Positions 24,331-32,450 of a stretch of 64,000 bases of DNA are shown in pieces (the stretch's first letter is position 1; each line of letters opens with the position of its first letter). The stretch is from contig NZ_JABWQP020000002.1 of NCBI RefSeq assembly GCF_014268505.2, forward strand, positions 248,001 through 312,000. Direction: 5' to 3'. Origin of the DNA: Pseudomonas khorasanensis (GTDB lineage Bacteria; Pseudomonadota; Gammaproteobacteria; Pseudomonadales; Pseudomonadaceae). The notes beneath the pieces are model-generated. The model was not told where the DNA came from and searched no databases. It saw only the letters and a program-made list of their open reading frames with translations. The position numbers were made by a program, and so were the translations under genes.

Positions 24331-24759
24331 GTGCCTGTTGCACCGGCGCGTTCCGAAGCACAGCGGCTCTGTGACGGGGCCTTGCATGGCGAACTGCGCA
24401 TGTTTACCGACCGCCGGATCCAACGGCATCAGTTGCCGTATTTCCTCAGAGTGTTCAACCGCGTCACCGACAAACCCATTGGTTTTCTGGGCAACGTGTC
24501 CGAGGACGGGTTGATGCTCATCAGCCCGCTACCGGTGATGATCGGAGTGGAATTCAATCTGCGTCTGAAAGTCCCCTGCAATGCAGGCGGCCAACAGTTG
24601 ATCGATCTGGTCGCGTATTGTCTGTGGTGCCACGAGGACGCAACCCCCCACCACTTTGACGCCGGCTTCAGCCTGCAACGGGCACCGCCGGAGTATGGGC
24701 AATTGATCAGGGCATTGAAGCAGTACTTCAGTTTCCAGCCGCTGCCTGCTTCGGCCTGA
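24331..24759 (+). CDS. PilZ-domain c-di-GMP binding protein
   Basis: A 142-residue protein from a GTG at 24331, with GGGGAGAG just upstream. The PilZ c-di-GMP contacts are visible: RRIQRH (RxxxR-like, residues about 28-33) followed by the loop GNVSEDGLML (D/N-x-S-x-x-G, about 54-63). The rest forms the expected beta-barrel with a C-terminal helix (YGQLIRALKQYFSF). It would respond to c-di-GMP, and the SadC-like cyclase gene is 3.4 kb away. A second Met at about residue 24 is an alternative start. Confidence 0.83.
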   Translation: MPVAPARSEAQRLCDGALHGELRMFTDRRIQRHQLPYFLRVFNRVTDKPIGFLGNVSEDGLMLISPLPVMIGVEFNLRLKVPCNAGGQQLIDLVAYCLWCHEDATPHHFDAGFSLQRAPPEYGQLIRALKQYFSFQPLPASA

Positions 24760-24783
24760 AGGCTGCGGCGCTTTCACTGTTGC

Positions 24784-24877
24784 CATCGCAGGCAAGCCCG
24801 CTCCCACAGTTTCGATGGTGTTCACCTATTGTGTGTTCACCGAAGATCCCTGTGGGAGCGGGCTTGCCCGCGATGGC
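24784..24877. repeat. Palindromic repeat (GCAAGCCCGCTCCCAC type)
   Basis: The left arm ATCGCAGGCAAGCCCGCTCC pairs with the right arm GGAGCGGGCTTGCCCGCGAT. It is a variant of the REP family at 4305-4371 in which the arm centre differs. Confidence 0.8.
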
Positions 24878-24930
24878 GTCAGACCAGACGGTCAGTGCTT
24901 AAAGGCCAGGCCGGCTTAATCGCCCGCTCG

Positions 24931-25038
24931 TTATCCAGCGACCGCTCCACCAGCATCGTGGAGCTTTTTTGAATCAAGGGTGGCGTAGGGGGAAACCGGG
25001 TCGGTTTCGGGTGGGGGATTGGGTGTGGCTTTGAACAT
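24931..25038 (-). pseudogene. Relic of a DUF6124/DUF3077-like Pseudomonas gene
   Basis: From the ATG at 25038 the frame reads MFKATPNPPPETDPVSPYAT and then LDSKKLHDAGG before a stop at 24931. The start MFK-TPNPPETDP-SPY-SLDSKKLHEAA is what I remember for a Pseudomonas family of about 120 residues (DUF6124). Here only the first 35 codons are left, and the codons after the shift suggest a frameshift (VERSLDNERA in the other frame). The product function is unknown. The highly structured leader upstream (25062-25241) is likely part of the same unit. Confidence 0.6.
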
Positions 25039-25061
25039 GATCGTATTGCCTCTATTAGGGC

Positions 25062-25241
25062 TACCACCGACTCGCGACTAAACGAGGGGGTGGCGGCTGT
25101 ACGCAGGTTAGTCGACCGGGAGGCATACGAATTACCGGCGCGCCCGAGGGCGCCCTGCGCACAGCCACCATCGAGTGCGGGGATAGGAATACCCGACTTG
25201 ATGATGCTTATGCACCTTCGTATACCTACCGGGCGACTAAA
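25062..25241 (-). ncRNA. Highly structured leader RNA, C4-antisense-like (candidate)
   Basis: Two long complementary pairs interleave. Pair A is 25217-25240 with 25108-25131 (21 of 24 positions match as an inverted repeat). Pair B is 25154-25169 with 25089-25107 (GGTGGC, then TGTGCGCAGG against CCTGCGTACAGCCGCCACC). Between the B arms is a GC hairpin at 25137-25154, and another hairpin includes CGGGTATTCCTATCCCCG. The word TTTAGTCG of pair A occurs again in a small CTCG...CGAG hairpin at about 25070-25085, just before the DUF6124-like ATG. Crossing, mutually exclusive pairing plus a repeated target word is the logic of phage C4 antisense RNAs. This assignment is inference. Confidence 0.5.
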
Positions 25242-25409
25242 CCCGATCGCTGATTGGCAGCGACGCGGATCAAGTTACGGGGCAAAGCCAAGGTGCACAA
25301 GCCGGCGGATTCTGAGGGATGTGTAGGCAAGGCACAAGCATCGTAGCCGCCTTCTACCAATTGCAGGACGCAAGCGTAGGGGGCTGTGGGAAACGTTACC
25401 GTTCGTCTG

Positions 25410-25429
25410 GACTGTCAGATCTGACAGGT
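25410..25429 (+). promoter_or_regulatory. Lux-box-like palindrome upstream of the TcA arm
   Basis: GACTGTCAGATCTGACAGGT contains the perfect 16-bp palindrome CTGTCAGATCTGACAG. It is 17/20 identical to the site at 17652-17671 in front of tcB. The centre lies about 94 bases upstream of the ATG at 25513. An AT-rich segment (TTCAATAAC, about 25452-25460) is in reasonable place for a -10 element if the palindrome overlaps -35. Confidence 0.72.
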
Positions 25430-25512
25430 GCTTGAGAGTCAGGGATTGGCGTTCAATAACTCTAGGAGTATTGACTGCATCGCCACCCAGATCAACACGC
25501 ACGGAGTGAGTC

Positions 25513-28500
25513 ATGGATAAGAAAGATGATATTGAAATCGTTGAGCCTGACGAACTTTCGAAAGACTTGTCTGTCGTTGAAGAGAGCGTCAGACAAACCT
25601 ATGTTGCTCCCTCCCAAGCTTCGGAGACATATGTTATTCGTGCCACGACTCCTGAGTATTCAGGTATATGGGCCGACCTCCAAGTGGAAACCTGGTGGAG
25701 TGATGAGGGTGCAAAATTTCATTGTTTTGCAAGGAGCTATCGCGCCGCGAACAATGGACGTACTAGCGGGAATATACACATGAAGTTCTCCACGGCCTTG
25801 GGAAGTTGGGGGTGGGTGGAATTAAATAATGACGATGCTAAACAAGATGAAAATTGGTATACCCTTAGTGACGGCGGTGAGATAGTTGCAAATGGAGCGG
25901 GTGCAACTGTTTTCTTTTCATTTATATATGATCGCGGTGTTGGTGGCGATCCCAATCTTACAGGGCAAAAAACAATATCGTTTGTCGTACCTGCTCCTTC
26001 AATCAATGTAATCCGGAACGTTAATAGTCGAACGTTTCCAGTATCCGGGGCGGGGGGGATATCTGGCGGTACGATCAATGTCCATAACAGCGGCGGCTAT
26101 ATGATAGCTCCAGCAGTCATTCAGCCAGATGGCAAGTGGACTGCGGTTGTTCCTATGTCAGGAAATTCCCTTGCTTTTCACGCCCTGCAGAACATAGGTA
26201 ACACCTACTCTTTGAAATCCGCTACTTCGACGGTCTATCTGTCCGCCATTACTGGACCCGCTTCTAATTCCTATCTGGAACCTGGTGTTATCTTCAAGGG
26301 CATCGGCGCTCCCGGAACCACAATGAGAACGGTCAATGCTGACAACCATTATTTCAGTATGGCGCCAGACGTACGCGTATCGGAAGCGGGTACATGGGAA
26401 GCGCCCTATATCCCAGCCTCTCCATTACCCTCCGGCCCAGTATCGGTGGATTCCAAATTCATACTGGCGAGTTTTCCTGAAGGTTTTACAGCGCCTGTCA
26501 CCTATAAAGTAGCGGGCGTTTTGGCCATTACCTCGCCTGCCGCCGATAGCATTCAGACCCACGCATTCACCGTTGCTGGTAATGGAGGTTTCAGCGGCGC
26601 GACTGTCAAGGTCTATATCGATCTGACACAAGACATTGTCGGTACAGATACCGTGGCGTCAGATGGCACCTGGAGTGCAAGTGTGACGGTCCCTCTGGGC
26701 CCTGTATCACTTGTGGCGACCCAAACATTCAGCGGGAACGAATCGGAACGTAGTACCCCTCGCGCCTTCAAAATCCGCCCACCGGCGCTGACCGGCGTCA
26801 CCGACGACATTTTGTCCGCAACCAGCGTGAAGTTTTCCGGCTCGGGCCATGAGGGCGCATTTGTCGAGATCACCATCGTCAGCGGCCCCGCCGGAGCAGC
26901 GCCTCCAGTTGTGCAGGTGGTCAATGGCAAGTGGGAAACCACCGCGACAAACTGGCCCTTGGGCAACTACAGCCTTTCGGCCATACAAAAAGTGCCTGAC
27001 AACAGCAACGGCTGGATCGCTTCGCCGGCGTATACGTTTCCCGTCAATCTGGTGCTCGGCCCACCCACGGGTGTGACGTATACCGCTGTCTATACACCGA
27101 CATTTTCCGGCAGCGGCGTTAACGGAGCGACCATTGAGGTAACGGATCGTGGGTCCGGAGCCTTGGTGGCCGGGGCGGCTCCAGTGGTTAATCAGGCATG
27201 GTCGACCAAGGCTTACACTGAATGGGGCCCGACCAAGGCGCGGCCTGTCCGTGTGGTGCAGAAGTTGGGCGACACGGTTTCTGATCCTGTCGACCTGTTA
27301 GTGACGATTGCGCCGTTGGCGCCTGTCATCAACGATATTCCCCCGGGTGAAGTCTCTCCACTGATCGACGGGACCTGCTGGCCGGGGGCGGTCGTTAAAC
27401 TCAAGTACAGTGACCAACCCGCCATTGAACATCTGGCTTCCGTTACCGGAGGGGTTTGGTCTTATCGCCGTACAGACCCGTTTACCCCGGAAAACTATAC
27501 CGTCACGGTCACCCAGACCGCTGCGGATCAACTCTCGCCGCCAGCATCAAAAACGTTCACCGTTCTCAAGCCCATCCCCAAACCGACGATTGATCCTCTG
27601 GAGGCAGAAGTTGGCCGCGATCTGATCGTAACGGGTGGTAATGGTCTGAAAGACGCTACCCTGCAGTTGCGCGACGCGCAGTTCGACAGGCCATTAGGCC
27701 AACCCAAGTTGTTGACCAGCGATGGCCCATGGTCAATCGAACTCAAGACGCTCGAGTTTCGGCATTACACCATCGACGCCCAACAGAGCTTGGACGGTCG
27801 CCAGTCCCTGCGCAGCGAACCAGTGTCTTCGATCGTCGTGCTGTTGCCGCCAACATTTGAAGTGCCGCAGCCTGGCAGCGATCTGCCGCGCACCTCGCAA
27901 CTGTCAGGCACCGGCATGCCGAGAGGACGGGTCGAGGTCTGGCTAGTGGGCGCGACCGAGCCTCTGCTGAAGGATATTGCTGTGAGTGCCGGCGGTCGCT
28001 GGGAAGCTGAAGTGACCTTGCCGATTGGCGTGACCACGATCCGGGCCAAGCAATTCTTCGAAGTCCAGACCTCCAGGGACAGCCCGCTGCTGACCTATAA
28101 CGTTGTCCCTGCCGCACCGTTCATTGAGACCCCGACCGTGGACGAGCACATCGGCCCGCGTGTGGTGGTCTCGGGCTTCGGCGTGCCGGGTGACACAGTA
28201 ACGGTGAAACTGGGCGAGAGCCCGCTGGGAAGCAGCCCGGTGCTGGAGGATCGCACCTGGTCGGTGACGGTGACGCTCGATCATCCCGGCGGCGTGTGCG
28301 GCTTGGTGGTGGCGGCATCGAGCGGTGACTTCGAGTCATCCGCGTCCGCGCGATCGGTTGTACTGGGAACGTATCTGCCCTCCATCGATGTGCCGGCGGC
28401 GGGACGTTGGGTCAACAACCCGGTCGTGTTCGAAGGTTTGGGAAGGCAGGGTGTCGGGCAGGTTGTGAGTTGGTACAACCCCGATGTGAAATGGTCGGCG

Positions 28501-28671
28501 AACCTTCCCGTTGGCGCTGGCGGTTGGCAGGGAGAAGCCATACAGCCGCTGCCCGGTGGCGGTCACTGGGGCCGATTCAAGCAAACCATCACTGATGGCG
28601 CGGGCGCGGCGACGGTTTCCGACTGGGTTGAAAGCGAACGCTTTGAAGGCCCTGCACCTGCCTCAAACTGA
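25513..28671 (+). CDS. Large Ig-like repeat protein, first gene of the TcA arm
   Basis: A 1052-residue protein with no signal peptide or membrane segment. Residues 1-175 are a distinct, aromatic, beta-rich domain (WADLQVETWWSDEGAKFHCF). From about 175 on there are roughly ten repeats of 80-90 residues sharing the pattern F-x-G-x-G-x-x-G-A-x-V-x-V, then D-G-x-W, then a strand ending in Q, for example VKFSGSGHEGAFVEITI, PTFSGSGVNGATIEVT and VVVSGFGVPGDTVTVKLG. These look like bacterial Ig-like folds. Codons are AT-richer in the first kilobase than in the rest. It starts 8 bases after GGAG and is the first gene after the lux-box-like site. I do not recognise its function; an accessory role with the Tc complex is inferred from position. 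Confidence 0.8.
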   Translation: MDKKDDIEIVEPDELSKDLSVVEESVRQTYVAPSQASETYVIRATTPEYSGIWADLQVETWWSDEGAKFHCFARSYRAANNGRTSGNIHMKFSTALGSWGWVELNNDDAKQDENWYTLSDGGEIVANGAGATVFFSFIYDRGVGGDPNLTGQKTISFVVPAPSINVIRNVNSRTFPVSGAGGISGGTINVHNSGGYMIAPAVIQPDGKWTAVVPMSGNSLAFHALQNIGNTYSLKSATSTVYLSAITGPASNSYLEPGVIFKGIGAPGTTMRTVNADNHYFSMAPDVRVSEAGTWEAPYIPASPLPSGPVSVDSKFILASFPEGFTAPVTYKVAGVLAITSPAADSIQTHAFTVAGNGGFSGATVKVYIDLTQDIVGTDTVASDGTWSASVTVPLGPVSLVATQTFSGNESERSTPRAFKIRPPALTGVTDDILSATSVKFSGSGHEGAFVEITIVSGPAGAAPPVVQVVNGKWETTATNWPLGNYSLSAIQKVPDNSNGWIASPAYTFPVNLVLGPPTGVTYTAVYTPTFSGSGVNGATIEVTDRGSGALVAGAAPVVNQAWSTKAYTEWGPTKARPVRVVQKLGDTVSDPVDLLVTIAPLAPVINDIPPGEVSPLIDGTCWPGAVVKLKYSDQPAIEHLASVTGGVWSYRRTDPFTPENYTVTVTQTAADQLSPPASKTFTVLKPIPKPTIDPLEAEVGRDLIVTGGNGLKDATLQLRDAQFDRPLGQPKLLTSDGPWSIELKTLEFRHYTIDAQQSLDGRQSLRSEPVSSIVVLLPPTFEVPQPGSDLPRTSQLSGTGMPRGRVEVWLVGATEPLLKDIAVSAGGRWEAEVTLPIGVTTIRAKQFFEVQTSRDSPLLTYNVVPAAPFIETPTVDEHIGPRVVVSGFGVPGDTVTVKLGESPLGSSPVLEDRTWSVTVTLDHPGGVCGLVVAASSGDFESSASARSVVLGTYLPSIDVPAAGRWVNNPVVFEGLGRQGVGQVVSWYNPDVKWSANLPVGAGGWQGEAIQPLPGGGHWGRFKQTITDGAGAATVSDWVESERFEGPAPASN

Positions 28672-28695
28672 TATCTGTCTTCCGATGAATGGTCG

Positions 28696-28723
28696 TGTCT
28701 ACTGTTAGTTATGACAGTAGACA
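28696..28723 (+). promoter_or_regulatory. Intercistronic hairpin in the TcA operon
   Basis: TGTCTACTGT and ACAGTAGACA form a perfect 10-bp stem around an 8-base loop. It lies 25 bases after the stop of the first Ig-repeat gene, in the only sizeable gap (150 bases) of the arm. There is no T-run, so a full terminator is unlikely. RNA processing, partial termination or an operator are all possible. Confidence 0.55.
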
Positions 28724-28820
28724 TCGCCCCCCTGCAGGCTCAGATTCAATCACACAACTAGTGGCCCCCGACAGCCGTGTTCTCTGTTCGAACACGCTCG
28801 TCGATTCAAGGAAATTGACC

Positions 28821-31800
28821 ATGGATGACCTGGTGATCCGCCCCACTCAACACCTTTTTCAGCAGGTATTCAGCGAGGAGCAACGCACCTCCTATGCTGG
28901 CTTAAATGCTTACATCGAGGCGGGTGGCTCGATCTTTCCTCTGGTGGAAAAGGGTGTGCAGGGCTTGGTGAAGGATTTCAGCATCAGTCCGGATGACGCC
29001 CGGCAGTTTTTGCGGCGGGCCAACAGCATGGCCATTTATGTGCGGCGCCAGTTCATTGAACATAGCCTGCGCAGTGATAATACCGAGGGGGCAGGGCCGA
29101 GCAGCGGTTTGCTGGCGATGGTTCAAGGCCCCAATTTTGAGCGCCTGTTCAGTCCCGACTTCGACAGTGCTTGCCCGCCGCAGGCTCTTGAGTCTCTGGC
29201 TTCGCCAGTGGCGTATCTGATTGAGCTGATGAGGTGGATCGACCAGCGCATCGAGTCTGCGCCAACCGATATTCTCAGACTGCCACTGCATGATCGCCGC
29301 ACAGACCTGAAGCCACTGTTGGTCGACTTCAATGCGGTGCATCAATCTGTGTCATCGGTCGACATCATTGTTTCGGTGCTGGAAAAGTTTATCAAGAAGC
29401 ATGCGCCTTCAGTTGAACTCGAACAGGCGATGATCGAGGCGCGGTATCCCAATGGGCTTCCTTACTACCAGCATTGGGTCACGCTGGATGGCGTCGCCCG
29501 TCACCACGGTCTGTCCGTGGGCAATTTCGCGCACATGGTGGATCTCTCCTTTCCCTATTTTCTTCAGGATCAGGCCTGGGACGACGATGCGGGTCGCGCG
29601 CTGGCGCATGCGTCGCGGCTGGGGCCTTATCAGCGGCAGTTGCTGACGGTGCCTGCCGCAACGATCGGGGACCGCGAAGATTTTTATTGGCTGAACTTCG
29701 GTGCCGATAAGCTTTCATGGCAGAACCTCAACCAAGTGCCGTTCTTCGGTGAGCGAACCAAACTCGACACTCCAGGGCTTGAGGCTTTGTTGTCCGTTCG
29801 TGGCTTCGCGCCCGTGCGCTCCGCCAACGTAGAGTACCCGACAGCGGTGCCAACAGAACCGGAAAGCGGGCGTTCCGGTTCGGTTTACCTCAACGCTAAT
29901 ACCCATCCTGCTGTCAGTATTACAGGCAGCGGAGGCTCTTCGTTTTTGCACAGATTGTCCGCAAGTCCAGATGATGCCTCGGGGCTCGCCCGATACGACC
30001 GGATGAACCGCAAGTTGCGTCTGGATCAATGGCTGGAGCTGCCCAGCGAGCAGGTGGATGCGTTGTTGGTGGCGGCCATCAAAGCTGAAGTGCGCAGCGG
30101 CGCGGAGGCCAATCTGTGGTGGATTACCGAAAAAACTATGCATGCACTGGGGCTGTTTCAGTCACTGCGCGAACGCTACGGCTGCACAGCGGCGGACTTT
30201 GCCGTGTTTCTCGACGAGTTGTCGCTCTACGGTCGCGGTGAAGCGCTCTCGCAATTCGATCAAGTGTTCAATGACCGCGGAAAATACCCGGATCCGTTCA
30301 AACTCGATTCAGGAGAGTTTCCGGTCTCGCCTGAACAGGGCGCTTTCGACTTGACGGTTTCCCAGCTGTGCAGTGCGCTGGCGATTGATCCGGAAACCTA
30401 TCACTACCTGGCAGTGGCGATTGCCGCCGCGCATGACATCAAGAATGGCAAGCTGCTGCGTAACGCGGCGATCATTTCCAGTTTCTACCGTTTGGTGAAA
30501 CTGCCGCGCCTGTTGGGCATCACGCCGGTCGAAGGGGTGGTGATGCTGAGGCTGCTGGGCGGTGAAACGTGGGTCAATGGCCTGGCGGGTGTGCCCAAAA
30601 TCCATCCGGCACGCGTCAAGACCCCGGACGTGTTGAACTTGATCTACGCCCTGCATTCGTGTGTGGGCTGGTGCAGCGACCGCAACATTGAGGTGTTGTG
30701 GATGTTGCAGCACGTCGCGCCGCCGCAGACCCTGGCCGCCTCGGACATTGACAAGCGATTGTTTGAACAAGTGCTCAATCTTTTGCCCGCCGCGCTGTTC
30801 ACCAACTCGGCGTTACTGGCGGCGGGCGTACCCGAACTGCCGGGGCAGAGTTGGCTGGATCTGCTGACGGTTCTGGTTGATCGCGATGGTCTGGTCGTGT
30901 CCCATGCGGGCACCGACGCAGACTACCTGATCCATGCACGCGCACAACTCGATAAGGCTGTGATAGACGGCCTCGGCGATAAATACGAGCTGGAGCGCCC
31001 GGCCATTGTCGAGAAGATGCTCGGTGTGCTGCTGCGGGCCAAAGATGCACAGGTCTCGGTGGTCAAGGAGTGCCTCGCGGTGTATGCCGGGGTCGACGCC
31101 GAGCAGGCGCTGCAAGTGCTGATGTGGGCCAAGGGAACGGTCCAGCAGTTTTTGCGGCAGGTGCTCAAACGCGCGGTGACGGGTGTCGATGGGTCCGTGA
31201 GGGGGCGCAACGAGGAGCCTGATCCGCTGCTCGCGCTGCTGGCCGATGTGCGCCGGCGCAGTGCAGTGGTAGCGGAGCTTGAGCTCAGCGCAGTGCTGTT
31301 GCAGGACTATCTGGCTTATGGCCACGGGGCCTGGATCGATCAAGAAGATCTAGAAGAGAAATACGATAAATACGCCTTTAACATGCACGCGCTTTATTAC
31401 CTGACCTCACTCACCCGCGCGTTTGAACTGAGCAAGCAACCGGCGCAAAAATTTCTCGATTACCTGCGTGAGGTCAATGCACTGCCTCAAGATCTGTCAG
31501 GGGCCGCGCTGCGATTGGCCCAGCAGGTGGCGTCGATCAGGTTGGCCGAGTTTTTTGACTGGAGCGTGCAAGAGGTACGTGAATGCGTTAACCGCATTGA
31601 TCCGCTCAAGATTCTGAAAAACCTGAAGCAACTGGATCTGTTGATGCGCATTCGCGTGCTGGCAAAACACACCGGCATGGATGCCTTGACGATTTTCCTC
31701 ATAGGCAATTTGCCGGAGGCCGTAGACAAACCGGCGTACAAGGAGGCCGCCGAGCTTGCATTGCTGAGCCTGTCCGAATCCGCTGCGCCGCTGGTGAATT

Positions 31801-32450
31801 TCAGCGAGGACCTGAAGCAGCTCGTCACCCTGACCTGTGTCGTGGATAACACTGAGGTGGTGGCCAACAAGCCAGGGGAAAAAATTACCTTTACCGTCAC
31901 CCTCACCGACAGCGGGGGAACGCCGTTGAGCGGTGTCAATGTTTACTGGAGTGCCACATTGGGCAGCATTGCCACGGTGGCTACGGAGATGGATGGCACG
32001 GTGAAGGCCGAGTTCATACCCGGCAGCGTCATGGGTACGGACACTCCGCTGTTCTGGCTGGATCTGTTTGATGCGGAGTCCGCACCCACCATCAACGTCG
32101 TCGCCGACGCTTTGACCTTGCAATTTCCGCCACCGCTGATGGCGCGGGTGCCATTGGGACCAGTGGCGTACGGTCAGGAAATCGAACTCTACGCCACGCT
32201 CCGGGATGACTATGGAAACCTGGGTAAAGACAGCCTCGTGCGCTGGCAATACGAGGCGATGGACCCCGGCGACGAGGAACCTTTGTTGATCGTCCGGCCA
32301 GCGCAGAGCCAAACCAACCAGGATGGCTTCACGCACGTGTTCATCTCAAGCCTTACCGGCGGGACATTCGAGATCAATGTCTTTACCGAGGCCGGTGAAT
32401 CGTCCTCCTTTTTTGAATACATCACTTTTGCAGGTCCGGAGGATAAATGA
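28821..32450 (+). CDS. TcA first half (VRP1/YenA1-like)
   Basis: A 1209-residue protein from the ATG at 28821, with AAGGA nine bases before it (MDDLVIRPTQHLFQQVFSEE). The N-terminus matches the VRP1 family: FERLFSPDFDSACPPQALES and SPVAYLIELMRWIDQRIESA, then the helical repeats of the TcA shell. In place of a full-length TcA of about 2500 residues, this locus encodes two halves, as in Yersinia entomophaga YenA1/YenA2 (about 1164 and 1364). Unusually, the last 190 residues hold two Big_1/invasin-type Ig modules (NKPGEKITFTVTLTDSGGTP and YGQEIELYATLRDDYGNLGK), the same type as in the 1566-residue protein two genes on. It ends in ATGA overlap with the next gene. It would form the outer shell of the pore complex. 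Confidence 0.87.
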   Translation: MDDLVIRPTQHLFQQVFSEEQRTSYAGLNAYIEAGGSIFPLVEKGVQGLVKDFSISPDDARQFLRRANSMAIYVRRQFIEHSLRSDNTEGAGPSSGLLAMVQGPNFERLFSPDFDSACPPQALESLASPVAYLIELMRWIDQRIESAPTDILRLPLHDRRTDLKPLLVDFNAVHQSVSSVDIIVSVLEKFIKKHAPSVELEQAMIEARYPNGLPYYQHWVTLDGVARHHGLSVGNFAHMVDLSFPYFLQDQAWDDDAGRALAHASRLGPYQRQLLTVPAATIGDREDFYWLNFGADKLSWQNLNQVPFFGERTKLDTPGLEALLSVRGFAPVRSANVEYPTAVPTEPESGRSGSVYLNANTHPAVSITGSGGSSFLHRLSASPDDASGLARYDRMNRKLRLDQWLELPSEQVDALLVAAIKAEVRSGAEANLWWITEKTMHALGLFQSLRERYGCTAADFAVFLDELSLYGRGEALSQFDQVFNDRGKYPDPFKLDSGEFPVSPEQGAFDLTVSQLCSALAIDPETYHYLAVAIAAAHDIKNGKLLRNAAIISSFYRLVKLPRLLGITPVEGVVMLRLLGGETWVNGLAGVPKIHPARVKTPDVLNLIYALHSCVGWCSDRNIEVLWMLQHVAPPQTLAASDIDKRLFEQVLNLLPAALFTNSALLAAGVPELPGQSWLDLLTVLVDRDGLVVSHAGTDADYLIHARAQLDKAVIDGLGDKYELERPAIVEKMLGVLLRAKDAQVSVVKECLAVYAGVDAEQALQVLMWAKGTVQQFLRQVLKRAVTGVDGSVRGRNEEPDPLLALLADVRRRSAVVAELELSAVLLQDYLAYGHGAWIDQEDLEEKYDKYAFNMHALYYLTSLTRAFELSKQPAQKFLDYLREVNALPQDLSGAALRLAQQVASIRLAEFFDWSVQEVRECVNRIDPLKILKNLKQLDLLMRIRVLAKHTGMDALTIFLIGNLPEAVDKPAYKEAAELALLSLSESAAPLVNFSEDLKQLVTLTCVVDNTEVVANKPGEKITFTVTLTDSGGTPLSGVNVYWSATLGSIATVATEMDGTVKAEFIPGSVMGTDTPLFWLDLFDAESAPTINVVADALTLQFPPPLMARVPLGPVAYGQEIELYATLRDDYGNLGKDSLVRWQYEAMDPGDEEPLLIVRPAQSQTNQDGFTHVFISSLTGGTFEINVFTEAGESSSFFEYITFAGPEDK

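Noticed and set aside
17586..25512. Search for a LuxR/LuxI gene next to the lux-box-like sites
   Set aside because: None of the genes between or beside the two operators has an autoinducer-binding or LuxR helix-turn-helix domain; the regulator must be elsewhere.
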